A stretch of 64,000 nt of DNA, taken from CAIVVT01 sp963823095 (lineage in GTDB: Bacteria; Acidobacteriota; Terriglobia; Bryobacterales; Bryobacteraceae). Position 1 is the stretch's first letter; each line of letters starts with the position of its first letter. Position numbers and translations under genes: made by a program. The notes under the pieces are model-generated. The model searched no databases. It was not told the origin of the DNA and saw nothing but the letters and a program-made list of their open reading frames with translations. This document shows, one piece after another, positions 35,818 through 45,902 of the stretch. Where the stretch lies: contig CAWGKI010000012.1 in NCBI GenBank assembly GCA_963823095.1, forward strand, positions 1-64,000, in the 5' to 3' direction.

Positions 35818-36510
35818 CTACCCCCGCACGTCGAGTTGCGTGCGCCGGAACTTCACTTTCACCCAGCCCGCGGTTGGCTGGCCGAACATCGTCGCCGGTT
35901 GGAATTGGGTGAACAGCAGCGAGTTGCCGATCACGCGCCTCAACTCCTGCCGGGCCGCCAGGTCGAGGCCACTGGGCAGCGAGTAGTCGATCACGCGGCC
36001 CTGCTCGTCGACCAGGACTTCCACGCTGATCTCATCGGGAGCCGTATCCAACAGCGTGGATTTGAGCTGGGCTTCGGTGGCCAGAATCGTCGGGATATCG
36101 CCCGGCTGAGGCGCCGAAATAATGCCTTGGAAACCGGTCGAGACGGCTAGGAACAGCACAACCGCCGCAGCAAGTCCGCCGGCCGCTGGCAGCGCCAAAG
36201 GCTTCATCAAGCCGTTCGCCCAGAAAGCCAGACGCTCCGTCAAATCGTGAACTCTGGCGCGGAAATCCACCTGACGCCGTCGCCGTGCCGCTTCCCGCGA
36301 GGCCAACGAACGTAAGGAGAGACTCAGTTGTCGGTTTACCTTCCGGACGGGTGCAGCCCGCAGCGCGGACTGAACGTTCACATAGCCCGCGTACCGTGCA
36401 CTGCACTTAACACAGGACGCCATGTGCTCTTCCAGAGCGCGCCTCTCGGACTCCACGTTGCGACCGTCCAGGAATGCTGACAGCATCCACTGAACTTGCA
36501 GGCAATCCAT
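35818..36510 (-). CDS. Anti-sigma factor with zinc-finger and TonB-like C-terminal domain
   Basis: About 230 residues from ATG 36510, 17 bases after the sigma factor stop. Zinc-finger anti-sigma motif H-x3-C-x2-C in LEEHMASCVKCSARY (residues ~30-45). One membrane helix (PAAGGLAAAVVLFLAVSTGF). The periplasmic part ends with VEVLVDEQGRVIDYSLPSG and GWVKVKFRRTQLDV, similar to TonB/energy-transducer C-terminal domains. It would hold the sigma factor inactive at the membrane and sense envelope conditions. Confidence 0.8.
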   Translation of the reverse strand: MDCLQVQWMLSAFLDGRNVESERRALEEHMASCVKCSARYAGYVNVQSALRAAPVRKVNRQLSLSLRSLASREAARRRRQVDFRARVHDLTERLAFWANGLMKPLALPAAGGLAAAVVLFLAVSTGFQGIISAPQPGDIPTILATEAQLKSTLLDTAPDEISVEVLVDEQGRVIDYSLPSGLDLAARQELRRVIGNSLLFTQFQPATMFGQPTAGWVKVKFRRTQLDVRG

Positions 36511-36527
36511 ATCGACCCCGAATTCCC

Positions 36528-37202
36528 TCAATCCGCCGCCGGTTGGGGCGTAAACGCGAAGCCCCGTTCCGGCTCGAACTGATCGGTAAGCGCTCTGCGC
36601 AGCGATTCGCGGCCACGCAGAATGCGGGATTTTACTGTGCCGAGCGAAATGTCGAGTACGTCGGCAATCTCCTCGTAGCTCAAGTCCTCCAGATCGCGCA
36701 AAACTACTGCGGATCGGAAGGCAGGATTCAAGCCCGCCAGCGCCTTTTCGATCGCACTCTTCCATTCCTCGTTCAACACGAGGTCGTAGGGCGATCGGGA
36801 TCGGTCGTGTAGATGGTCCAAATGTCCGCGCCCGGGCTCTTGCGATTCCAGTTCAGTCTCCGGCTTCCGGTGCCGCCCGAACCAGCGCCTACGGTTATAG
36901 GCCTCGTTCACGGCGATCCGGTAAATCCAGGTTTTAAGACTGCTATCTCCTCGAAACTGTCCGACGCTCCGGAAGATCTTCAGGAAGACCTCCTGCGTTA
37001 CATCGCTCGCTTCGTTGTGATCTTCAATCAGCCGCTGCACCAGACTGAAGACAGGTTGCTGAAAATGCGTTACTAAGAGTTCGTATGCGGTTTCGTCCCC
37101 GGATTTCAACCCTTCGAGCAGAATTCGCTCTTCGGGCAATCCCGGGGGCTCCGGGAGGTCAATCGGCCGATTACGGTCGTGTCCGTTCCGACTCGGCGTC
37201 AC
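36528..37202 (-). CDS. ECF-type RNA polymerase sigma factor (RpoE-like)
   Basis: 224 residues from GTG 37202, preceded by GGAGG at a seven-base spacing. Region 2: ASDVTQEVFLKIFRSVGQFR and TWIYRIAVNEAYNRRRW. Region 4: LNPAFRSAVVLRDLEDLSYE, then IADVLDISLGTVKSRILRGR. Co-transcribed with its anti-sigma gene. Targets are unknown. Confidence 0.93.
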   Translation of the reverse strand: MTPSRNGHDRNRPIDLPEPPGLPEERILLEGLKSGDETAYELLVTHFQQPVFSLVQRLIEDHNEASDVTQEVFLKIFRSVGQFRGDSSLKTWIYRIAVNEAYNRRRWFGRHRKPETELESQEPGRGHLDHLHDRSRSPYDLVLNEEWKSAIEKALAGLNPAFRSAVVLRDLEDLSYEEIADVLDISLGTVKSRILRGRESLRRALTDQFEPERGFAFTPQPAAD

Positions 37203-37344
37203 GTGAGAGCCTCCACCGACTCATCATACCGCCGATCCATTCGTCTGGCGGTTCTGTAATCTTAGACGCCACTCGCGGTTCGCTTTGTTCCCGTCACGTG
37301 CAAATGGAGCGCACCGGGCCTGAATTTGATATGAATGTAACGCC

Positions 37345-39085
37345 ATGCGCTTCCTGCTCTGCCTGCTTCTTTCCGCCGCCTCGGTTCTGGCCGGAAACTT
37401 GACCGACCGGTTCAACTTAACCGCCAAACGCGTTCTCAAGGACGGCCCGCCGGTCTTCGACGAGAACTTCATCCTGGCCGACGCGGATGCGAAGCCAGGC
37501 CGGCGCTTCACGGAATTCAGCGGAGACGTCTCCGGACGCTACATTGGCGCGCTCGCCCTCGCTTCCCGCCAAACCGGCGAACGCTATCCAATCCTCGATC
37601 GCGTCGTCGCCGGGGCGGTGAAGCTGCAGCAGGCGGACGGTCACTTCGGCGCGGCGTTGTCCACGGGCAAGGTCCAGGACAGCGACATGGCGACGTTGTG
37701 GGGCAACGGACGGATGCTGATCGGCTTGCTGGAATACTATGACCTGACCCATCGCGCCGACGCCCTCGCCGCGGCTCGCAAGCTCGGCGATTTCTACGTG
37801 AAGGCCGCGCTCGCGCTTCAACTCGGAAGAGGTCCGGACCGCTTACAATGGCGAGAAATTCGCAGTCGGCTATATCTGCTGGACGAACAGCCTGGAAGGT
37901 CTCGTGGAACTCTATCGTGTGACCAAGGCCGAGCCGTACCTAGCCCTGGCACGTGAGATCGCCGCCCGCACGGATCGCCATCCGTCGCAGCACAGCCACG
38001 GTTTTCTCACCACCGTCCGAGGCGTCGTCGCGCTCTACAAAGTGACCGGCGAGAAGCGCTATCTCGAACAGGCCGAGACGGAATGGCAAGGCGTGCTCGA
38101 CTCCGGCAACGTGCTGGTGCAGGGCGCGGTCCCAGAGATGTTTGCCCCGCAGATCAAGCGGGACGAAGGCTGCTCCGAGGCCGACTGGCTGCGTCTCAGC
38201 CTGGAGCTGTGGGATCTCACCCGCCAGCCCAAGTACATGCAACAGGCGCAGATTACGCTCTTCAATGAGATTTCGATGAACCAGTTCCATACCGGCGACT
38301 TCGGTCACCACGCGCTCTCGAATGAGGGGCTGATGGCGCCCTTCGCGCATGCCTGGTGGTGCTGCACGTTCCACGGATTGCGCGCGCTGGCGGCTGTTTT
38401 TCAATCGGTCTTCCATGCTGAATCCGGCGCGCTGCTGTACGATTTGCCCGTGGACGGGCGGGGCACTGCGGCGGGTCTGACGATCCGCGCCGACTCGTCG
38501 ATCGAGCGCAACGCCAGCGTGCAACTCAGCGTCCTGAAAGCGGATGGCAAGGCGCACGATCTGCGCGTCCGGGTGCCCGAGTGGGCTTCGGAGGTGAAGC
38601 TCTCGCTCGCCGGTCTGCCGGTGCAAGCTTTGGTCCAAGACGGTTATCTCTCCGCGTCGCGCGTCTGGAAAACAGGCGAGGTTCTTACCGCGACCTACGC
38701 TCTGCAAACCCGCATCGTGAAACGTGGCAAAGATGGCAGCCAGGTGGCGGTCTTCCACGGTCCCTGGCTGCTCGCCGTGGACGAGACGGCGTCGCCCGCC
38801 TATTTCGATGAACCGTCCAGTGAAAACAAGGTGGAATTGCCGGAAAAGAATGGCCAACTCCATCTGGAACCTGCTGCCGCAACTGGCGCGCCCGGGCGCT
38901 TCGCCGTGCCGGTGGCGCACTTCCGGTTGAAGTTCCTGCCCGGCGGCTACTCGATGCAGCCGCAGACGGCGTTGCTGCGCCCCATCGCCGAATACACCTC
39001 CGGGCCGGACGCCAACGTGCTCAACTTCTGGCTGCCTCTCGTCCCCAAGGCCGAGGGCCTGGACAGCAACTACAAGATAAAGTGA
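37345..39085 (+). pseudogene. GH127-like (DUF1680) glycoside hydrolase (one frameshift)
   Basis: Signal peptide MRFLLCLLLSAASVLAG. The (alpha/alpha)6-barrel begins in the first frame (DVSGRYIGALALASRQTGER; DSDMATLWGNGRMLIGLLEY). Near 37812 one base shifts to the frame reading FNSEEVRTAYNGEKFAVGYI, with CSEADWLRLSLELWDLT and the Cys pair in FAHAWWCCTFHGLRAL, the zinc/nucleophile region of beta-L-arabinofuranosidases. C-terminal beta-sandwich to 39085. About 580 residues reconstructed. Exported, likely acting on arabinose-containing plant polysaccharides; the substrate is inferred from the family only. Confidence 0.82.
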
Positions 39086-39231
39086 CGCTCGCGAGTCCTC
39101 GGACGGAAATTTGCTGCTGCTGGGCCAGCAACATTGCTGTCGAAAGATGCACCCGAGAGGCCGTGGAACACCGATCCGCCGTGGATCTCGCGGGTGATTG
39201 AGATGGAGGATAATGGAGAGTCCCCAAACCA

Positions 39232-40299
39232 ATGACCACGCCGAACGCCGCTATCAGAGATCTAGAAGCCCGAATCGGTACCACGTGGACGAATATTAGC
39301 GACGCATGTGACCTCTCATGCAGAACCCGTTCCGAACTCGCCAAAGACCTGGCTGGATTCGATTCTGACGACACCAGCATCGTTGTTTCTGGATCTCTGG
39401 CGAGAAACGAATACACGAGCGGTAGCGACATTGACTGGAGCCTGCTGGTCGACGGATTCGCAGATTCAAATCACCAGGCGGTCCGAGAGGAAATTGCGCC
39501 GATTATCAATCGACGAGCGGCGAAGGATCCCGGCCGGGAAGGCACGTTCGGGCAGTTGGCTTTCAGTCATGAACTCGTACATCAGATCGGCGGCGGGGAT
39601 GACACGAATAGCAACACCACCCGCCGTCTGCTCCTCCTGCTAGAGTCGGCGGTTGTAGGACGAAACGATGCTTACGAAAGGGTCGTGCGAAACGTCTTAC
39701 AAAGATATCTCCACGAAGATGCTGGATTTGTGAACGTCGCAGGGAAGTATCATGTTCCAAGATTTCTCCAGAACGACTTTGCGCGTTACTGGAGAACGAT
39801 GGCTGTTGACTTTGCATACAAATTACGAACTCGATCTGGCAAAGGGGCGGCGATTCGAAACCTGAAACTTCGCATGTCCCGCAAGCTTCTTTATGCTTCG
39901 GGGCTGGTGACGTGTTTTAGTTGCCACCTCCAGTTGATAACGGGTCCAACGCCTTTGCGGTGTGAAGGGCCAGTAAATACGAGCGAATGTGTTGTTTGCC
40001 TAAGGGAAGCAATGCGCAGAACGCCGCTTGAGATTCTCGCGCTTGTGTTCCTGCGTTTCCCGCATCTCGACGGCACTGCGCGATCTTTGTTCGATGCGTA
40101 CGACGGGTTCCTCGGCATGCTTGCCAATCCAGAGACGCGCGCTGAGTTGGACGCAATGCCGCCGCGGCCTGGCGATGAATGCCCATTATGGCAACGTGCA
40201 CGAATGGCGAGCCACGCCTTTAACGACGCGTTGCTGGCGCTTTTCTTCGATGAGACGAGTGGAATGCTGGAATTGACCAAGATGTACGGAGTGTTCTAA
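39232..40299 (+). CDS. Pol-beta-fold nucleotidyltransferase with two CxxC motifs
   Basis: 355 residues, GGAGAG about ten bases before the ATG. The nucleotidyltransferase signature is VVSGSLARNEYTSGSDIDWS (Gly-Ser at 54-55, Asp 66 and Asp 68 as metal ligands). A helical middle region follows, then C228-x2-C231 and C253-x2-C256, which look like a zinc-binding site. Not a clear CCA enzyme, aminoglycoside transferase or CD-NTase by eye. It overlaps the next gene by TAATG, so the two act together. Could modify a nucleic acid or small molecule; function unknown. Confidence 0.6.
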   Translation: MTTPNAAIRDLEARIGTTWTNISDACDLSCRTRSELAKDLAGFDSDDTSIVVSGSLARNEYTSGSDIDWSLLVDGFADSNHQAVREEIAPIINRRAAKDPGREGTFGQLAFSHELVHQIGGGDDTNSNTTRRLLLLLESAVVGRNDAYERVVRNVLQRYLHEDAGFVNVAGKYHVPRFLQNDFARYWRTMAVDFAYKLRTRSGKGAAIRNLKLRMSRKLLYASGLVTCFSCHLQLITGPTPLRCEGPVNTSECVVCLREAMRRTPLEILALVFLRFPHLDGTARSLFDAYDGFLGMLANPETRAELDAMPPRPGDECPLWQRARMASHAFNDALLALFFDETSGMLELTKMYGVF

Positions 40300-41063
40300 T
40301 GACCAGGCTGATTGGGTTTTCTACGGGCGCATTGGCTTTCGGTGCGTATGATCGAGGTTTGGAGGAAATTCGATCCAACTCTCTTGCCGCGGTTGAACTC
40401 TCTGCGTTGCGCCAATCCGAGTTGGAGCCGCTGGTTACCGCGCTGGATGCACTGGATCTCTCAGGCTTTCAATACATCGCCTTTCATGCGCCAAGCGACA
40501 TTGCGCCCGGCACGGAAGAACGCGTCGTCGACTTGTTGCTCCGCGTGGCGGAGCGAGGGTGGCCGATTATCGTTCATCCGGATGTGATCGAAGATCATTG
40601 CCTCTGGCGGCGGATCGGAGCGCTGCTTTGTGTCGAAAATATGGATAAGCGCAAGCCTATTGGGCGGACAGCAGACGAGCTTGAGTCTATTTTCGACCTT
40701 CTCCCTAACGCGAGCTTTTGCTTTGATGCCGGGCACGCTCGACAAGTTGACAGCACAATGACTGAGGCTTACCTGATATTAAGGAGATTCGGCGCGAAGC
40801 TGCGCCAGGTTCATGTGAGCGAGGTGAATACGCGCAGTAAGCACGATCCACTGTCTTACGCCTCACTACTGGCGTTCCGTAGGGTTGCGGATATGATCCC
40901 ACCTGACATTCCGCTCATAGTGGAATCGGTTATTCCAGCTAATCGGATCGGCGCGGAGGTGGAGCATGTTCAGTCCGCCTTCCCCATTCGAACGCTCGAA
41001 GCTGCCCAGGATCCCTCTATAGCGGCCAATCTCAATACTTGGCCGCTGTGTCAGCCGATCTAA
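40299..41063 (+). CDS. TIM-barrel protein of the xylose isomerase/AP endonuclease 2 type
   Basis: 254 residues, start overlaps the nucleotidyltransferase stop. MTRLIGFSTGALAFGAYDRG opens the barrel. Metal-site-like elements are YIAFHAPSD, PIIVHPDV, LLCVENMDKRK, FCFDAGHARQVDS, LRQVHVSEVN and LIVESVIP, all at the ends of predicted strands with the His/Glu/Asp usual in this superfamily. Members are sugar isomerases, epimerases or endonuclease IV. The pairing with a nucleotidyltransferase is the only clue to its role. Confidence 0.65.
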   Translation: MTRLIGFSTGALAFGAYDRGLEEIRSNSLAAVELSALRQSELEPLVTALDALDLSGFQYIAFHAPSDIAPGTEERVVDLLLRVAERGWPIIVHPDVIEDHCLWRRIGALLCVENMDKRKPIGRTADELESIFDLLPNASFCFDAGHARQVDSTMTEAYLILRRFGAKLRQVHVSEVNTRSKHDPLSYASLLAFRRVADMIPPDIPLIVESVIPANRIGAEVEHVQSAFPIRTLEAAQDPSIAANLNTWPLCQPI

Positions 41064-41176
41064 CCTATCTGCGCAAGTTTTGATCGACTGACTGGCGCGT
41101 TGATTAAGCCCAAAGGCCCCTCGAATGGCGCTTTGTGAATGTTCGGCGAGGTTGGCCTCGTCTCCGCTACTTTCCA

Positions 41177-41494
41177 CTACTTCCAGTGCCGTCCGAATAA
41201 CTCGACCAGCTCTTCAAACTTCCGGTCCGCGTCCACCGGGTCGCCGGAAACCACCGCATGCGTGACGCAATGCTTCAGATGGTTTTTGAGCAGCAGCTTG
41301 CCCACCCCGCCCAGAGCCTCCTGCACGGACGACACCTGCGTCAGGATGTCGGCGCAGTAGCGTCCCTCCTCCACCATCCTGTGCAGCCCGCGCACCTGCC
41401 CCTCGATGCGGCGCAGACGCTTCAGCGCGCTCTGCCGCAGTTCCTCGTCGACGCCGTGCGCCATTCTCCCCGTAGCCGGGCATACTTCTTCCAT
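41177..41494 (-). CDS. csoR: Copper-sensing repressor CsoR
   Basis: About 105 residues from ATG 41494, with GGAGGAG six bases upstream, inside the copA stop (TGATG). DUF156 helical fold: ALKRLRRIEGQVRGLHRMVE, with the Cu(I) ligands Cys in YCADIL and His/Cys in KNHLKHCVTH (C-H-C set complete). Represses copper-export genes; copper releases it from DNA. Last gene of the copZ-copA-csoR operon. Confidence 0.93.
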   Translation of the reverse strand: MEEVCPATGRMAHGVDEELRQSALKRLRRIEGQVRGLHRMVEEGRYCADILTQVSSVQEALGGVGKLLLKNHLKHCVTHAVVSGDPVDADRKFEELVELFGRHWK

Positions 41495-43842
41495 CACGAT
41501 CTCCTCCACGCCGCCAGCCTCAGGCTGTTGGACACCACGCTGACCGAGCTGAATGCCATGGCCGCGCTGGCGATCACCGGGCTGAGCAGAATCCCGAACG
41601 ACGGGTACAGCGCTCCGGCCGCTATCGGGATGCACACCGCGTTGTAGACCAGCGCCCAGAACAGGTTCTGTTTCATCAACCGCACGGATGCGGCTGCGAG
41701 CGACCGCGCCTGCTCGATCAGGCCAAGATCGGGCCGCATCAGCGTCAGGTCCGCCGCCTCGCGCGCCACGTCCGTACCGCTGGCGAGCGCCACTCCGACA
41801 TGCGCCGCGGCCAGTGCCGGAGCGTCGTTGATGCCGTCGCCGATCATCGCGGCCCGCCGTCCTTCGGCCTGCAGTCTGCGCAGCGTCTCCAGTTTTCCGT
41901 CCGGCAGGACACCCGCGACGACTTCATCGATCCCCAGGTCCTTCGCAATCGCGCGCGCCGACGATTCCTGGTCGCCGGTCAGCATCAGCACCCGCAGACC
42001 GGCGCTTCTGAGCTGATCCACGGCTGCGCGGGCGCCGATTCGCGGCCTGTCGGAAAGGGAGACAGTTCCGGCGAAGCGTGCGTCCCAGGCGGCCCATATG
42101 ACGGTGTGACCCGCTTGCGAGATGCCCACATCCGAAGGAAGAACGATGCCTCGTTCTTCGAGCAGCGAACGCCGCCCCACGAGAGCCTGCTTGCCGTCCA
42201 CGCGGCCTTCGGCCCCAAGCCCCGACAGCGCCGAAAAGCCATCCACAGGCAGAAGCGCAATCCTACGGCGCTCCGCTAATCTCACAACCGCCGCGCCGAG
42301 CGGATGCTCCGACGATTTCTCCACCGACGCCAGCACTTGTAGAAACCGCTCTTCCGTCCAGCCTTCGGCTGGTTCGACCGCCACAATTTCCGGATGACCT
42401 TCAGTCGAGCGTTCCGGTCTTGTCGAAGACCACCATATCGATGGACGCCATCCGCTCCAGGGCATCGCCGCCGCGCACGAGGATCCCCAGTTGCGCCGCG
42501 CGCCCGGTGGCGACCATCACCGCCGTCGGCACGGCCAGCCCCATGGCGCAGGGGCAGGCGATGATGAGCACCGCCACGCCCGCGGCGGCGGCTCGCGCCA
42601 GAGTCGTGCGCCGCGAAGGCCCAGACAGCGAAAGTCAACAGTGCAATGCCAAAGACCGCCGGAACGAAGACCGCGCTCACGCGATCGGCAAGACGCTGCA
42701 TCGGGGCTTTTTCGCCCTGCGCCGCGCGCAGCAAACGCAACACCTTTTCGAGCATCGTCTCGCCGCCCAGAGCCGTGACGCGCGCGCTCAGGACGCCCTG
42801 CCCGTTGGTCGTGCCGCCGATGATCGCCGAGCCGGCCTGCTTGTCTACGGGCACAGGCTCGCCGGTGAGCATGGATTCATCCACGCCGCTCGCGCCCGAC
42901 AGCACCACCGCGTCGGCCGGCACCCGCTCACCCGGCCGCACCACGACGATATCGCCGAGCTTCAGCTTGCCGAGCGGAGTCTCGATCTCTTCGCCGCCGA
43001 ATTCCACCCGCGCCGTGGCGGGCTGCAAGCGAGCGAGCGCCCGCATCGCCGACGACGCTCTGCGCCGGGCCCGCGCCTCCATGACGTTGCCGGCCAGCAC
43101 CAGCGCCAGGATGAAGATCACCGCCTCGAAGTAAACCTCCGCGGCAACGCCGTGCGACTCGAACGCCGCCGGTGCGATCGTGACCGCCGCAGAATACAGG
43201 AACGCCGCTCCCGTGCCCACCGCGATCAACGTGTTCATGTCGCTGGTGCGGTGCCGCGCCGCGGCCCAGGCCTTCGCGTAGAATCGCCGGCCCGCAAAAA
43301 CCATCACGAGCACGGAAAGCAGCAACAACGTCCAGCGCAATGTGCCCGGGGCGATCTACGTAAAGCGCGGGCAACAGCGCCCGAACGGGTGCGTCGAGCC
43401 ACATCGTAATGCGATGCAGCAGCGGATCGACGCTGCCATGACTCATCAGCGGCATCGACAGCGTCATCGCGACGACGGCGGCTGCGAGCGCGCCAACCAT
43501 CTGCGCGCGCAACCGGCGATAAGCCGACTCGTGCTCCCGCTCCTGCTCGTCCTGCTCGGCGGTGGCGCTGCGTCCGGGCTCGGGCAGGGAAGCCTCGTAA
43601 CCTGTGTCGTTGATGGCGGCCACCAGTGCCTGCGGAGACACCGACAGCGGGTCGTACTCCACCGTCGCCCGCTCCATCATCAGGTTGACCGACGCCGACC
43701 GCACTCCCGCCTGCGACTCCAATGTGCGCTGCACGAACGACTGGCATGCCGCGCAGGTCATGCCCTTCACAGGCAAGATCGCCTGCGCCGTCACCGCGCC
43801 GTCAGACGGCATGGGCCGTGAAACCGATTCGGTTGATGGCAT
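41494..43842 (-). pseudogene. copA: Copper-exporting P-type ATPase CopA (three frameshifts)
   Basis: Start ATG 43842 has AGGAG seven bases upstream and overlaps the copZ end. N-terminal metal-binding domain GMTCAACQSFV. After one extra base near 43358 the frame has FILALVLAGNVMEARARRRA and the actuator SMLTGEPVPVDK. Near 42600 it shifts to LIIACPCAMGLAVPTAVMVA (CPC metal site) and VVFDKTGTL. Near 42413 it shifts to TEGHPEIVAVEPAEGW and MIGDGINDAPALAAAHVGVA and the C-terminal helices. About 780 residues reconstructed, all motifs present. Pumps Cu(I) out of the cytoplasm. The indels look like errors. Confidence 0.9.
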
Positions 43843-44014
43843 CCAATAACTCCTGCGGCGCGGCCTTCTCCGCGTCGTAATTTACCGAGGCCGAGCCCAC
43901 CTCGACGTTCACTGTCTCTACGCCCTCCACCTTCTGCAGCGCGAGCGTCACGCGCTGCACGCAACCGCCGCAGTGCATCCCGTCAATCGTCATTTCGAAC
44001 GTCTTTGATTCCAT
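43802..44014 (-). CDS. copZ: Copper chaperone (HMA domain)
   Basis: 70 residues from ATG 44014. Single heavy-metal-associated domain with GMHCGGCVQRV as the Cys-x2-Cys site and a C-terminal GFTAHAV. Delivers Cu(I) to CopA. Its last 41 bases overlap the copA start. Confidence 0.9.
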   Translation of the reverse strand: MESKTFEMTIDGMHCGGCVQRVTLALQKVEGVETVNVEVGSASVNYDAEKAAPQELLDAINRIGFTAHAV

Positions 44015-44248
44015 ATACCCCCACCCCCTATGTTCGAACGCCAGAGTGCGGATTGTCAAGCGCTGCCTTGGGGCCGCATTTCGAGCTACACTGTGGCTTG
44101 GTATTGCCTCAGACCGTCCTTGCCTAAGTCCGGTAGGGTTCTCGCGCTGATCCCAAGCGCAGAGGGTGAGTTGTGTTCACCCGCGTACCCTTCCGGCTTC
44201 CTTCCTCCCCGACCGACATTTCGAACGACGAAAAAGGAAATCCAGGCA

Positions 44249-45397
44249 ATGGAACTGTCTCTTTACGGATGGGACAACGAATATGCCGTCGCACTCGCAC
44301 GGACGTGCGTTGAGCATGGCAAGGTATTGGCCGCGGGGCGTGTAGTGGCGTCGAGCCGAGGTTGGTGCCGCATAGCGGGTGAGATCGGCGAACGGGATGC
44401 ATCCCTGAGTGGAGCGCTGCTCGACAGCGAAAGCGCCGCGCGCCCGGTGACGGGCGATTGGGTGGCCTTCGAGCAGGAGACCGGCCGCATTCGAGCCGTT
44501 CTCGCCCGGCGCACTTGCGTCTCGCGCAAGAAGGCAGGGAGGGCGAACGAGGAGCAGGTGATCGCGGCCAACGTGGACGTTCTCTTCCTCGTCATGGGGC
44601 TCGATGGCGACTATAACCCGCGGCGCTTGGAGCGCTATCTTCTGTTGGCCGCGGGCAGTGGAGCCGAGCCGGTGGTAGTGCTCAACAAGAGTGACCTGTG
44701 CGACGATCTCCTGTCGCGCTTAACCGAAATCGACCGGTTGTGCTCCGCACCGGTGGTGGTAATGTCGGCCGTCGAGCCGGGAGCGGCGGAGCAGCTCCAT
44801 CGCTATGTCGAGCCGGGTCAAACAGCAGCCTTGGTGGGCATGTCGGGGACGGGTAAGTCCACCATCGCAAACTCCCTGTTAGGAGAAATGAAACAAACGA
44901 CGGGCGGTGTCCGCGTGGGCGACGGCAGGGGCCGGCACACCACAACATCCCGCGAACTGTTCCTGCTGCCGCAAGGCTGGCTCCTCCTGGATACGCCCGG
45001 CATGCGCGAGTTGGAGGTTTGGACCGAGGGCGCGCCGGTGCAATCGGCCTTTGAGGACATCGCGCAGGCGGCATCGCTGTGCCACTTCAGCGATTGCCGG
45101 CATCAGGGCGAACCCGGATGCGCGGTCTTGCAGGCCGTTGAGACCGGCCGGCTCGACGCGGAGCGGGTGGCCAACTTTCTGAAACTCAGCCGTGAAACCA
45201 GCGCCCAACAGCAGAAGCGCCGCGAGAAGCTTCTCAGCAAAGCGCAGAAGCAGATGTATCAGCAGCGGGTTGCGCAACAAGTGGTGACCTCCGGCGCGGC
45301 CGCAACCCGCTGCCACGATCCGCCGCTCGCGGTGCAGGGAGGTTCTGTGGAAGGATCGTCTGGTATGCCTTCGGAGCAACACCGACGAATCGTCTGA
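44249..45397 (+). CDS. rsgA: Ribosome small subunit-dependent GTPase A
   Basis: About 382 residues from ATG 44249 with AAGGAAA upstream. OB-fold N-terminus, then the circularly permuted GTPase: G4 VVVLNKSDLC comes before G1 ALVGMSGTGKST and G3 LLDTPGMRE. C-terminal zinc finger LCHFSDCRHQGEPGCAV (C-x4-C-x-H-x5-C). Checks maturation of the 30S subunit. The last ~40 residues, after KQMYQQR, do not look like RsgA and overlap the start of the next gene; a late frameshift is possible. Confidence 0.93.
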   Translation: MELSLYGWDNEYAVALARTCVEHGKVLAAGRVVASSRGWCRIAGEIGERDASLSGALLDSESAARPVTGDWVAFEQETGRIRAVLARRTCVSRKKAGRANEEQVIAANVDVLFLVMGLDGDYNPRRLERYLLLAAGSGAEPVVVLNKSDLCDDLLSRLTEIDRLCSAPVVVMSAVEPGAAEQLHRYVEPGQTAALVGMSGTGKSTIANSLLGEMKQTTGGVRVGDGRGRHTTTSRELFLLPQGWLLLDTPGMRELEVWTEGAPVQSAFEDIAQAASLCHFSDCRHQGEPGCAVLQAVETGRLDAERVANFLKLSRETSAQQQKRREKLLSKAQKQMYQQRVAQQVVTSGAAATRCHDPPLAVQGGSVEGSSGMPSEQHRRIV

Positions 45398-45902
45398 CAC
45401 GAGCAAAAAGGACCATCCGCGCGAAGAAGCTGCTCGGAAACAAGCCCGGCGCGATCGGCTTCTTCGCGATCAGGCCTGGATCGGAGATGCCGTCCTGGCC
45501 CTCTACGCGCGCTTGAGGATTCTTCGCGAAGACGGCACGCTCGACGGCGAGAAAGCCATTCGCATGAGCTCAAACCAGTTCCTGGCCGCCATCGGCGAAC
45601 CGACTGCCGTGGAAGCCGCCATCGGCCGCGCTTTCGAGCAAGGAGGCCTCGACGCCGCGTTCGCCCACATCGAAAGCGTCATTATGCCGGTCTTCGTGAA
45701 GCAGGAAGAAAAACGCCGCGGAAGGCCGGCCGGATTCCTCGCGGAGCCTAAACCATCCCGCGGCTTGGTCCGTTCGGAAGCGTTTTGTACTAGTGGAGTA
45801 CTACCCCGGAATCACCGGATTACATACCAAGTACGGCGTTCATCCAAGCTCGAATGTCCCGCTCGCGCCCGCCGGGTTGGTGGTTCGGAGTCCGCACAAT
45901 GA
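45365..45902 (+). pseudogene. RNase III-domain protein without dsRNA-binding domain (start uncertain, probable frameshift)
   Basis: The frame open to 45902 reads RRDRLLRDQAWIGDAVLALY, matching the RNase III signature (GDAVL), then RMSSNQFLAA, and PTAVEAAIGRAFEQGGLDAA, matching the second active-site helix (EAxxGAxYxxGG); its usual Asp is Thr here. No ATG lies upstream in this frame. ATG 45365 (MPSEQHRR) would serve if one base is wrong near 45393. The domain ends near 45720; the last ~45 residues look non-native. Resembles Mini-III/RNase III-like proteins acting on structured RNA such as rRNA precursors. Confidence 0.6.
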
